NCBI GenBank assembly: GCA_963969395.1 | Contig: OZ017796.1 | Span: 3,288,501 to 3,352,500, forward strand | Direction: 5' to 3' | From: Pseudoscleropodium purum | Taxonomy: Eukaryota; Streptophyta; Bryopsida; Hypnales; Brachytheciaceae | DNA: 64,000 nt | Shown: piece after piece, positions 22,031 to 33,670 of the stretch | How positions within the stretch are numbered: the first letter of the stretch is position 1 | Layout of the letters: each line of letters starts with the position of its first letter | Translations under genes and position numbers: made by a program | Notes under the pieces: generated by a model | Databases searched by the model: none | Told to the model about the DNA's origin: nothing | Seen by the model: only the letters and a program-made list of their open reading frames with translations

Positions 22031-22880
22031 AGTTAGAACCCCTACCCTCAATCATTTCTAGCAGCAGCCAAAATCCCTGTGAATTCCCAAGGCAAACTCC
22101 TCTCAATACGACAACGTGTACATTATACAATCTTTGAGAGCAAATGGGGTTCATTTTTGACTCTCATTGGAATAGAAAATATATTTGTGTTTGGATTTTG
22201 AAATCATTATCACATTATGTATTCTACGGTCTTGCAAGAATGCATCTTGTTTCTTCCTTTGAATCCTTTTAATATTTTCTTTTTTTTCCTTTGCTTTCTC
22301 GTAGGGCTTTTATTCTCTTGTTCTCTTTATTTGATCAACCTATTTGGCTTGGCTCTTGCTTTTTGTTTTCTTTAATGCAATGGTTTATGCATATGTTATA
22401 AAAAATATATATTATTTATCTAAAATTAATATATTGATGAACAAACGCATAAAGGCATTGAATGCTTTCACATTTAAAGTTATAAATCTATCATAAATCA
22501 CTCTTGCAAATTTGAATGATTGAATCGAAAATTTGAAAATGTAATTACAAGAGCTTTCAATTCAATCAATTGCATAAATCATAAATGTTGAAATGCAACT
22601 TGTATGAGTTTAGCATCTATGAAGATTAATTCATGCCATCCATATGCAATTTTCCAATTTAATAAAATGCAATTGAGTACTTCAATTTCTTTCTTTTCAA
22701 TTCTCCAAGTAACATTCACTTCATATCTTTCTCTATTTGTTTATTTAATTTTTGGGAACAAATGGAGAAACCATCTTTGTCTATATTTGCACATGTACTC
22801 TTATTTGATTGATGAAGAATAGATCTATGAAATATATAATCATTGATTTGTTCATGTTGATTTATCTAATATATTTTATA

Positions 22881-22914
22881 TATGGATATATATTTATATA
22901 TATATATATATATC
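22881..22914. repeat. AT dinucleotide microsatellite
   Basis: A run of (ta)n with one interruption (tatatatttatatatatatat). A simple repeat with no further meaning visible. Confidence 0.7.
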
Positions 22915-23779
22915 ATTAAAGGAGTATGAAAGACAAGATTGACAGATTGTGTTCAAATGTTGTTGATTTTGAAATGATTTAGTACTATATCATTTATAAG
23001 AATATTATAATAGTGTTATGTTATAATATTCCTAAAACAATTGCAACAAATATTAAAATACATGCTAAGTTAGGTTTGTTAGCATACCAATTGTTCATTA
23101 ATAGACATAATTGAGTAGCCCCCTTAAATGAAACATTCAATATCTAATATCTTACAATCCAAATGGTGGATTTGTCTAAAATTTTTTCCACATTTTTTCC
23201 AACTAATTTACTACAAGATGCTACAGTTACATATGCCCCAAAGTATTTTTCTTCTAAGACTTGATATTTGCACTACTATTGGCAGTTTTGAAGTGTTTTT
23301 AGTGAAAAGAACTTTAGGGGCTAAACATCTATATTATTAGATTTTGAAAAAAGAACAATTTGCTTCATTGGGGATAACTATAAGTCCATGCTCTTTTTCG
23401 ATAGCCAAAACACACTTGCAAGGACTTGGACATTTAGCGGTTTACTAAGTGATTAGACGTCAACTAATTGACTAATTCAATTTAATAGTAGAATTTTTAT
23501 TCAACTACCTTCTTACAATTGCTTTATACACAATGCAACGTGAATATTTGGGTACATATGTTAAACGTTGCAATCCTTTCGTGAATTTTTGCACATTTTA
23601 GCTCATATATTTGTACAAAAATATCATTTACCAAGAATTCATAAATTTGGTCATAAAGGAAGGCTATCTTTTTTAATTTCAAATTTTACATTGAATGAAT
23701 GAAAAGTTAGTTGAACTATACAGTGCCATGAAGACCTCTGTTTATCGTGCAAAATATGGGTTTAGGGTCGCTTTAGGGT

Positions 23780-24165
23780 CAAACCGCCCCGTCCGCCCTT
23801 GGACCCGTCCGCCTTCGTACCCGTTCGCCCTCATACCTGTCCGTCCCATCCGCCCAGACCCCGTCCGCCCGGATACCTGTCCGTCGTCCGCCCTGTCCGC
23901 CCCAATACCCGTCCGCCCTGTCCTCTATCCGCCCTCTCCGTCGGATTCGGCATCCACCCTGACCGCCCTGTCCGCCTCGATACCCGTCCGCCCCGTTTCG
24001 GCGATGCGTTCGCCCCCCCGGACTGTTCGATCAGGCGGACGCCAGATTTGTCCGCCCATGGCCGTCCGATCGGGCGGACGGGGCTCTAGGGTTTCGGAGA
24101 GGTGGACGGCCAATCCGTCCGCCACCCCCGGCCCGTCCGATCGGGCGGACGGGCCGTCTCCATTG
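23780..24165. repeat. GC island upstream of the kinase-like gene
   Basis: About 380 bp of tandem-like cccgtccgccc units, roughly every 15-20 bases, then paired gtccgatcgggcggacgg motifs near 24,060-24,150. These are the hexamers of the hAT subterminal repeats, but there is no CAGGGTTGAC terminus here. The island lies about 190 bases upstream of the kinase-like ATG and mirrors the island upstream of the transposase gene. It is likely part of the same element, either as a promoter or binding array or as a degraded end. Confidence 0.6.
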
Positions 24166-24356
24166 TCACTTTTGCTTTGCCCCTTGTGAATGCAAGGTGG
24201 AGCGGAGAGCTTGGTGGTTCATCCTCCATTGGCTCCTTTCCGAGGCAAGGCAAGAGTGGTTTATTGAGGCACCCTTGTTGCCAATTTTTTGAACACTTGC
24301 GCCTGAATTTAATTTCAAATCAAAAAATTTGATCTATATCAATTTCATTTGTCAGG

Positions 24357-25850
24357 ATGCCGAAGGGGAAGAAGAAGGTTGCCAAGCTAAAACATGGAGA
24401 GGGACCATCGAACTTGGAGGTAGCTCGCCAAAATCCTTCGGAAGAATGCAAGAAATTCATGATCGAGCGCATCGTTCAATTTTATGATTCAGAAACAACA
24501 TTGTCTTTAGACAATAAATACATCAAATATCAAGAGGAGTGCGTGTCTAAATTCAAGGTAGACATGACACAGATGTTGTTGGATGCATTGAATGTGGCAA
24601 AGTGGCATGACGAAATGCATAAAACGTACTTCACCAAATGTTTGGAGAACAAGGTTCATGACGCTTTGTGGAATTCCAAAGTCATTTTGGTTAAGTATGG
24701 CAAGGAATATCGACCCAATGACGCCCAGTTTAAAGAAGTGATTCTGAAAGCGGACTTGTTTAGGGGGCGATTTGCTCCATTCGCCAAAAAGCACAATCGA
24801 GTTGGTTCAATTGGTTGGTGGAAAAGCAATGATGGAGTTGCTGAAGCGGAAAGGAACAAACGGCACCTCATAGCACTTCCAGATACAACACGTGTGGTTG
24901 CTGTTGATGATAGAACGATGAGAGGTGGATATGCAATGATTCGAAAGGTTTGTATTGAAGGATGTCCAGGAATACTTCCTTATTGGGAGTTTGCGGCAAA
25001 GAAATCCATTCACCACCAAACTCAACCCGATCTTGCAAAGTTAGAACATCAAAACGAATCAATGGCTGTTCGAATTCCACACGCGGGTGTGATACGATTT
25101 GCTGCAGTGCACGGAACGACGTGTGAAGGTTATGCGTATTGGTGGAATGGTGGAACTCTTCGACAAATGTTGAATATGGATAAGGACTTTCCAGACAACA
25201 TTCAAATCCGTTTGATGTAGACAAATCCAACCGAAGAGGAGGTTGTAAAAGCTCACCGTTTAGGGCGATATCAGAAAAAGCGCACGGAGTTGACATGGGC
25301 GTTTATGCATGTAATGTATGTAGTGCATCTTGCTGAACATTTGCACAATGATCTTTTTCCGGACAACATCTTGTTGCATTTTCCAGAGGATGAGTCACGT
25401 GTGTATATTGGAGTTTGCGATTGGGGCATGACCACCTTAGCTTCTCAGCCAATGAAGTCTTTGTACACATTCACGTCAACAGATGAGATTAAACAAACTT
25501 TGCAGAGGAGATGGTGGGTGGATCCACGTATTGCATATTTGCATAAAGCAGGTGCAGATGTGGAAGTCATTCCGATGTATTCACGTAAGTCGGAAGAGTA
25601 TGCCATTCAAAAAATTGCTCGGTGGATGAATGGAAACAATATGTCAGAGGCATATTTCAATTTGCTACTTAAAACACCTAGTGCGACACAATTTGCCTTT
25701 CATGACTTTGCAAAAGTGTTTTATGCTTACTTGAAGCGCATTTCTTCGAAGACTGACGATGAAAATACTAGTTTGGCCCATGTTATTACACGATTTTCTA
25801 ATACATATCGTTGGCCGATGCCAGATGAACATTTCCGCCATTTATATTAG
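24357..25850 (+). pseudogene. Kinase-like gene between hAT end sequences
   Basis: A 497-codon frame with one stop (TAG at 25,218-25,220, codon 288; CAG/Gln by one change). It belongs to the protein kinase-like superfamily by its pattern. There is a glycine-containing strand with AAKKS (Lys215/216) as candidate ATP-binding lysine. Hinge-like YWWNGGTLRQML (residues 261-272) follows. The catalytic loop HNDLFPDNIL has His330, Asp332 and Asn337, and the metal-binding motif is CDWGM (Asp355), that is HND for HRD and DWG for DFG. The residues needed for phosphotransfer are present. The N-terminal 130 residues are Lys-rich and unrecognised. The ATG directly follows an acceptor-like tttgtcag, so a 5' intron is likely. 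It is bordered by hAT-type GC repeats upstream and a true hAT right end 540 bases downstream. The substrate is unknown. It may be a captured host kinase or a lineage-specific transposon gene. Confidence 0.7.
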
Positions 25851-26254
25851 ATTGATAGTGCAAAAGTAGTAGTTGAATAGGTTATATAGGCATTAAAAAT
25901 TAGTTTAGAAATATAGAGTTGGAATGAAAAAAATTATATGTGCAATTAGCCAAATGTGCACAATGTATGGTATTCTACATTAAATTGAATACGTTTTGTC
26001 CATATTGATTATGTTTGTATTTGTGTTGATCTTGATTTTTTAAATAGTATATATATATATTTGAAGTCACAAATTTTTTTAGTTTGCCTTTTGAAAATGA
26101 ATTGGAATTTTTTCATAGTTTCAAGACTATCATGGACTCGTGGTCAAACTTTATAATGTTTTAACTTATAAGAGACATTGTTTTAATAACAAATCGCGAA
26201 CCATTGCACTTCATTTAATATTTAATTGTTTAAAGATTAAGGGAGTGACCGCGG

Positions 26255-26392
26255 GGCAGTTTGGGTAGGGCGGTCGGGGGAAATAGGGCGGACGGGGCGG
26301 ACGGGCGGGGCGGACGTTGCATCCGCTGGGACCGCGAATGTCAGCGGACGCTGCGGACACAGCGTCCGCGTCCGGACGTCATGTCAACCTTG
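26255..26392 (+). mobile_element. Right end of the large hAT element
   Basis: This matches the right end of copy 1 (gggaccgcgaatgtcagcgg, then gcgtccgcgtccggacgt) and ends catgtcaaccttg, one base from the family terminus CAACCCTG. The next 8 bases are ttgtaaat, which do not match the 8 bases before the left end at 14,033 (tgtagtcg). It lies 400 bases downstream of the kinase-like stop codon. Its orientation is the correct partner for the left end at 14,033. Confidence 0.8.
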
Positions 26393-29300
26393 TTGTAAAT
26401 TGAAGTTTCTACCACAACCTTTGAAGGTTCAATTTAGTAGTGTTGTATCCTACAATAAGATTTTGTATTCACCAATGGTGATCTTAGTGGAATTGCAAAT
26501 CCTTAAAAAATTATAATACTTGAAGTGTTCAAATTTATTGGTTTGCAACACTAAGTCATCCAAAAATCTAGTCAATTGCTTCTCCACATGTTCAATAAGA
26601 AACAAAAATACTTGATTGAAAATAACAAAAGAATAGCTAAATCACTCATGTTACTTTCAAAGCTTGACCATGGCAATATAGCTAACTTTTCTATGGATTT
26701 TGTAGTCTTGTAGTTGAAATAGAGAAACAAACAAACATTTGTGATAATCACATCATTTATGTAGCAATGAGTGAAAATAGATTTTTTCCTTGCTGGTGTA
26801 ATTATATAAGTTTTAGTATTAAATATTAGATGATTTGAATATGTAAGTTTCAAAAAATATATAAATATAACTATTTTTGAATTTGTTAGAGGTGTTCATT
26901 ACTTCATTTGAATTGCTTTTTTAATCTTTAGATATAAAATTGAGTACTTGTAAGTATCTAAGAAGCATTAATAAATCATATTATCAATTGTTATTATTTG
27001 TAGAAATAATTCAAAAAATGTAATATGCTTTTATACAATAAAATTCAAGGAAATATCAACTGACTGTCTGACTAAAATGCATCATTAAATAAAAGCATTT
27101 GTAGTATCAATATTATTATTATATTCATTGTACATATCTTTTGTTTTTATGATATTTGACAAAAAAGTTTAAATAAACTAAATTCGAAGTTAAAAATGAA
27201 ATTTTTGAATTTCAATTCTAATAGAATAATTGATAAATTACAACTGCAAATAAAAATGTTCTCAATAAAAATATTACAAAAAACAATGATGGTAATAAAA
27301 TAATACTAAGTGAAGGAAGGCTAGCATATGAGGTAATTAGAGAGACTATTAGAATGGATTTCAATATTTGTAAACATGTTACTATAAGTATAAGAAGGAT
27401 GGGCCGTACTAAGAGATTGATGATAACAGGAGATATTAATTCATAATCATTATCAAGTGATGAAAGCGTTACAAGTGTCATTAGAAGGCATGTCTTCAGT
27501 ATAATTGTTATGAAAAACAAAAATATGATATCAACCTCATCATCTGTATTTGTTGTTGCATGGCTTTCTTGAATTTTAAAATCAATTTTCAATACCACTT
27601 TAGGAATACTTTCAAAAAATTTAAATGAAATTATTTCTATTTTTTTACATGTAACTTTCAATTATTATTGAATGTTCCAATCACTAACAAAAATTGTTGT
27701 ATTGGATTCAAAAGGTACTTTACTAATGCCAACATCATTTCAATATTCTTTGTTGTCCTATTTTCATTTCAACATGAGCAAATATAAACTTGTTTGTAAA
27801 TCTTGGGTATTTTTCCACTTTAATATATTAAAATAAAATTTAATCCTTTCATTGTTTCATTTTATTTTTAAATATAGTATATGTAACATGTTTATAAAAT
27901 AATTTTAACCTAAAAAGTTGAAAATTTTGGAATTCAATAGAATATTTCTTTTAAATTTTTTTGCCTTTTTATCAAATTTTATGTTACCTAAATAAGGATG
28001 AAAATTTTGTTAAATATAATAATTTTAAAAATAAATATAGAATATCCATTCAAATTATATAATTATTGACTTAAGAAAAGATACAAAACTCAAGAAGTAT
28101 GATTTTATTTTCAAATTTAATTATTGTTTGTTAAAGACTACAAAATTTTAGTGAATTCTAAGAAAATTTTGAAACTTCATTGAAAATATATGAGATGAAT
28201 AAATTTTGACAATAAATCATTAAACATATATTTGATGACATATTATTTACATATTTATTTGATGAATATGAAATTTATATAATTTATATATTTATTATTT
28301 GACATTGTTATTCATACCACATTATTAATTTCATTGAAAATATGTATGTTGAATAATGCCAATGATTTTGCAAAATGATTATGAGGGATTTATTTGAGAT
28401 CTAATTTTGAATAATTATAAATAACATTTTGAATATAATATCTTTTATTTTTTCGTCATTTTGAATTCTTAAACCATATTTCTTTACAGGCTTTTTGTAG
28501 ATATAGAAAGTAATCAATAAAAAATATAATTTCAATTCAAATGTGTAAATTAGAATTTATAATTAATCTTGTTTCTAATTGAAAATATGAAATGAAAAAA
28601 TGATTCTACAAGTTATAATAAAAATAGATGATTTTATATTGGATCAATAAAAAATTAGAAGAGAAGTTCAAATTCAACAAAGCTTATAATAATATACAAT
28701 TGAAATTCAATAGGTGAATACATCTTTTAAATCCCTAACTAATTGGAAAAAAAACATGGCAAATAGATGGTGTACTTTACAAAGTTGATGTTTTGATTTC
28801 CCTAATGAAGTAGGTTTATAAAAATAATTGTAAGGACAACCTTTTAAGTTGAAATCGATTTAGCAGATATTCGATTTGAAATCACAATTTTGAAGCATCA
28901 TGCCTAAACTTAAGTGTCATAAATATTTTGGAGACATTTTTGTCATTTTTTAATGTGCATATAAGCCTTAAATATCACCACATCTTTAAGATCCTATATG
29001 CCTTGGAGATTATTTGTGGATTACTTCTTCATAAAAAAACTAAAAAGAACAACCCGTGAAATTCAAAAATTTAAGGAAATTTCAAAATTCATTATGGAAG
29101 AGTGTAAGATTTTCTATTGTTTTGTTAACTAATTCTCCCTACTAAGCTAGTCTCAAAATATTGTTTTAGGCCCATCTACTTTTAGCAATAATAGGATCCT
29201 ATCCTACTTTAGGCTTATTTTTTGCAATATATTATGAATATTATCATAATTAAGTATTATTTGATTTTGCAAATATAATTTATTAATTTTATTAAATATA

Positions 29301-31990
29301 TTACAAATGATTAACAATATGCATAAAACAAATGTCGTAATTTGAGCCTTAAAATTTTAAATACTAAATATTCAAAAAAATAAAGTAATTTTTTTTGAAA
29401 TGGAATGTGTTTAATGAATCATATACTAGATGGAAAGTGTTCTTAGATGATTGGTTTCTCTTAAGAACTACTACAAGTTTTTGAGAGTTTTTAAGTTTTT
29501 AACCAGTGAGAGTTGAATAGTTCTACAAGGTGCAAAACTGTTTAAAAACTATTAAAATATTAAATTCTACAGATTATTAACAACTTCTTAATGCTTAGTA
29601 TTTTTTTCCACCATTAGACTATGATTGTTTTTTTGAATTTGTAGACAACATTTAGAGCACCCTTTGGTGATTGAAGTTCCACTTTGGTGATAAAATTTCA
29701 CCTAATAAGTGACAAAGACAAAGTCAAATGTCATACTCTAAATGTATTTGAGTTTTTCAAAATTAAAAATTAAATACCAAATCTTATTTTGTATTTTAAA
29801 TTAAAAATTGAAGGATTAAAGGGGTGCTAAAAGAAAAGAAAAAGTTTTTTTGACCTTTTTTTGTGGCTCAAAATTAAAAAAGTGAGATTAAATCCTCATT
29901 GTGGTTAGTATCCATGCAATCTTATCATATTTTATTCTAAAAGTAATAAAAGTGCACAAAAATTCAAATCTAATTTACAATGAGAATTAGAGGAAGTCTA
30001 ATGAAATCCAACATTTCATGATTTATAGGAAAAATTGAATGACAAAAATTTCAAATAGCTTTTATATATAAGATGCAAAAATTTACAAAAAAAATTAAGC
30101 ACCTAAGACACCTAAAACAATAACAATAACAATAACAATAATTGTCAAATATCATCTTGTAATTGTCAATAATTCAAATTTCATCTTAGAATTTTAAGAT
30201 TAGTTATTACAAGTTGAGCTTGCAATTCTATAAGGTTATTTTTCTTTGGAATTTAAAAAATTCATAATGGTAAATTAAATTGTATTTGACTACCTTTTAT
30301 CTAAATTTTGAATTAACATAATTGAACACTAAATGTGAAAGTTATAAACTATTGAATATCACTATATTAAAATTTGGTTATATTTTTATTAGCCACCGAA
30401 AATATAAATTGAATAAATATTGAATAAATTATTCAATTATGATCAAAATAGTTGACAACTAGTTAGATCTCATCTAGTCATGTAGACCTATTTTGCACAA
30501 ATTCCAAATCTTAACAAATAAATGCAAAAAAATACACTCTATTTTATAAATGATTGGTTATCTATTTTCAACTTCTCCTAACTAACTCAAGGTTTGTGAT
30601 TCTAAGTATGAATTCAAATCTTTAGATTTAATCACCAATGGTAAATAATACTTCCATTAATTTGTCCCCAAATGATCTTTAGGTTGAATAAAATGTTTAA
30701 AATTAAGGCCAAAAATAATGTTAGAAATGAGTAGAAATAAGTATTTCAAGACCACATGAGGAAAAGCATGAAGCAACCAATAGCCCTAAAATGCTTGTAC
30801 AACCCAAAAGTGGTGAGTTAAATAAAAGACTTTAAAGTTTATTTTAGAGTAGAGAATCCATAACTCCCTACAAACTAAAACTCCTCATAACTTTTATTTC
30901 ATTAATCAAAATGGAATGATTCAAAGCTTTCCAACATATATTATAAATCTAGAAAATCAATTTTAAATTTTAAATTTTTTTTTTTTTTTATCTACCCAAA
31001 TTGCTTGATCTAAAATAGATACTACATATCATATAATTACTTTTTAACCATCTAGTCAAAAGTTATGAAAAATATTGGGCCTTAAAGAAAAACCTTATAC
31101 ACATGTTGTGTGTAAATGTTAAAGGAAAAATATATAAATTTCATTCATTGAGAGCTATTCAAAATTGCTACCCTGCTCTAAAAACGTTGTATAGAAGTAA
31201 AGAATTGCCTTTATAGGTTAAGTAAAATTGTAGAAATAAAAAATGCCACTATGCATCCAAAATCCAATAACTTGATTTTTGATGATTTTTAATTTTTGAT
31301 GTTGATTGTTGGTTGAATTTTCTTGGTGGTAGGTCTCATTCTTCCAAAGAAAAGCTGATTCCAATTTGGGAATGTTTAATGCTTGAAATATTTTTCATAA
31401 AAATTTCTTGAAAGACAAAATGAAAGATGGAGGTACTCAAGACGACCTTTCACCCTTCACGCAATGCACCAGTTCACATACTTGCAGCTCTTCCTTCAAA
31501 TCATATACAGTCACCACGCTTCTTCACCATCGTCATTACCGGCCACAATTGATGGAGTGGTGGCCATCATGGCAATGCTTTGTTTTTCCTTCTCAAGTTT
31601 ACTTCACTATTGCTACATTTATTTTTTCCAAAAAATTTTCAAAATTTTCCAATGATTCTCGCACCCTCAAGCTCGTATAGAGTTTGGAAATGAATCGAAG
31701 GGAAACTTTCATGTTTGGTTGAGTTTTGGGGATTGTTTTGGTGACAGGAAAAAAAAGGATAATTTTCTTAAGTTCCGGTTGTTGTAGTTTTGGGACATAA
31801 GACTTTTCTGTGTGAATTAGGAGGAGATTAGGGTTGGAGAAAGGAAAGTGAATGTAAGGAGAATTGGAGGTCACGATGGATGGGCTTTGGCTCCTGAGAG
31901 ATGACACTGAATGGAATTTGTGAGAGTTGAATAGTGGAGATGGTTTGAGAGAATTAGGATTGTGTTGGTTTAATAGGATTTAAATTTCTT
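26393..31990. other. Very AT-rich intergenic DNA, no convincing gene
   Basis: Long stretches are almost pure A/T. Simple repeats include aacaat units near 30,115-30,140. A 147-codon minus-strand frame at 27,218-27,661 is strongly hydrophobic with three or four possible membrane segments. However, its codons are those expected from AT-rich DNA and I recognise no family. From 31,400 the base composition becomes more gene-like as the SINA-like gene is approached. Confidence 0.6.
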
Positions 31991-32026
31991 TTGATTAGAT
32001 TTTAGGTCGTGAAGAAGAAGAAGAGA

Positions 32027-33670
32027 ATGGTGCGATTTGCAATGCAGGCACTTGGAGCTCAATCCCCTCATCAAAGACCTGCAAAAAGGTCACGGAGTGA
32101 GCCTTTGGTAGAGTTACCAACGTCGCCACCGCTACCTTTGCAGCTGCAAGAACAGGAGCACCAGTCAGCAGCAACGTTCGATCCCGACACTCTTGATTGC
32201 CAAATTTGTATGGAGGCACTCTCTGCGCCCATTTTTCAGGTATATGTGAACGCAAATCCTTGCTGTCAAAAAAATTATTTTCTTGAAAGTCAGACATGAT
32301 ACAGTAGAGAAAAAAATGCTGCAAATGCTTTGCAGTTGATGCAACATTCTTTGAGAATTTTCTTGAACATCCTCTGAATATGTGTGAAACGGAAGACCTG
32401 GCATAGCAAAATGAATCCAAACATATAGTAAGACAATCAGATGAAAAGCAGTTTGGGACACATCAGAAGTAATCCCTAGCAAAATGAAAATGAATTCATG
32501 ACACCTTATTTTGCAAATTTGAGTTGGATACGATTCCAGTTTGGGGTCTTGCAATTCCGCTAATTCTACTATGTCTAAAGTGGACAAACATTAGACCACC
32601 ATATCCTCCCACCCTCATTAAATCCCTAAAGAAAATCAAGAATCACGACAATCGAAGCTTCTCTTAGTCTCTTCTTGAAAGTCTCTTTATCTTTTTATCT
32701 GAGTGTAGCCACTCAAGGAAATTGTAGGACCCCAAATTGGAATTGTGCCTTGAGTTGTGAGAGCTCGTTAAGCTAATGAGCCGTGATTGTCTTCATATGT
32801 GACTGTATGTCAAAACTTCAAATTAATTGGTTAGCTCTAATTCCACTCTAATTAACTATTGCTAGATCCAGTTCTCAAAAGGTGCTATGCCACTAGTAGC
32901 TAAAAATGCTATGGACATTGTTTAACCATTTTTCAATTGCAGAAGTTATTTGGTAGCAAAATTTTATTGAGGTAGGTGTTCTTGAGTGTTTATGGCAGTG
33001 CTCGAATGGCCATATTGCCTGTTCAAGTTGCTGCCAGAAACTGAGTAATATATGCGCGTCGTGCTCCAAGCCAACAGGAAAAATCCGATGTTTGGCCATT
33101 GAGAAGCTGATAGAGTCTCTCCACATGAGTTGCAGATATGCAGAGTACGGGTGCCAGAAGATGCTCAAGTTCACAAAGAAGAGAGGCCATGAAACCCTTT
33201 GTCTTTACACGCCTTTCCAGTGTCCTGTTTCCGAGTGTTCATTTTCAGGAGCTGCCAAGTCCTTCCCTGATCATTTCCTGGAGTCGCACCAAACGCAGAC
33301 ACTGGAGTTTCAATATGATGTGTGGTTCACTGTTGTCTTGAACCCGACCGATCTGCATGTGCTGCTAAAAGCAGACAACATGGTGTTTCTTCTCCACTAC
33401 GAGAAGGAAGCCTTAGGTAACATTGTGTATGTCACATTCTTTGGGGCTCCTCATAGAGAAGAGTTCTTCTCTTACCACCTGAGAGTGAAATCTGGTCAGA
33501 CCAGGTTGACCCTGGAGAGTGTTCCACGCAGCATTCTGCAAGAGGATAAGCGGTCCACGAACTTCGTTTTCATTCCTAGAGCCTTGAATGTTCCTGAAGC
33601 TCTGGTGCTAATTGAACTCTCATTTCATCACCCTGGTGAAGCTATCTCGGGGTTGCAGATCAACCCATAG
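32027..33670 (+). CDS. SINA-like RING E3 ubiquitin ligase
   Basis: It transfers ubiquitin from an E2 to target proteins. Two exons, 32,027-32,239 and 32,999-33,670, are joined in phase 0 (cag|gtatat to atggcag|tgc) and give 294 residues, the usual size for plant SINA-like proteins. The N-terminal 55 residues are Pro/Gln-rich and disordered. The RING runs across the intron: CQICMEAL in exon 1, then CSNGHIACSSCC and CASC in exon 2, with all eight ligands in the expected pattern. It is followed by the SIAH-type zinc finger (CRYAEYGCQKML, HETLCLYTPFQCP, FPDHFLESH) and a C-terminal TRAF-like substrate-binding domain to the stop. The ATG at 32,027 was chosen because it is the first in the frame. 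The gene looks intact. It resembles the Arabidopsis SINA-like 7/10 group more than SINAT5; target proteins cannot be inferred. Confidence 0.92.

Larger units (their letters stand above)
20585..23780. other. Spacer between orphan ORF and kinase-like gene
   Basis: No convincing gene. Contents seen are the inverted repeat at 20,804, a GT-rich stretch (gggtgtgagggtgtggtgtg, about 20,880-20,900), a small degenerate tandem repeat at 21,931-22,030 and an AT dinucleotide run at 22,881-22,914. The stretch from 22,350 to 23,750 is very AT-rich. Confidence 0.45.
14033..26392. mobile_element. Putative 12.4-kb hAT element with passenger gene
   Basis: The left family end (14,033), transposase on minus, GC island, spacer with small ORF, second GC island, kinase-like gene on plus and right family end (26,392) are arranged as one element with divergent genes. 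The two ends have the orientation expected of one element. Against this, the flanking 8-mers differ and the gypsy LTR does not resume after 26,392. The region may be a recombinant of two copies, or two truncated elements side by side. Confidence 0.45.

Noticed and set aside
23695..24189. Long open frame rich in Val-Arg-Pro-Pro across the GC island
   Set aside because: It is the translation of a tandem nucleotide repeat (cccgtccgccc); the opposite strand and other frames are open for the same reason. There is no start context and it overlaps a repeat array.
16306..25220. Nuclear U-to-C RNA editing as a way to repair the three in-frame stops
   Set aside because: U-to-C editing is known in organelles of some non-seed plants, not for nuclear transposons. 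Deamination decay explains the same pattern more simply.
27218..27661. 147-codon hydrophobic minus-strand frame
   Set aside because: AT-rich DNA yields Ile/Leu/Phe-rich frames by chance. There is no recognised family, no promoter and no neighbouring exon, so it is mentioned only in the spacer description.
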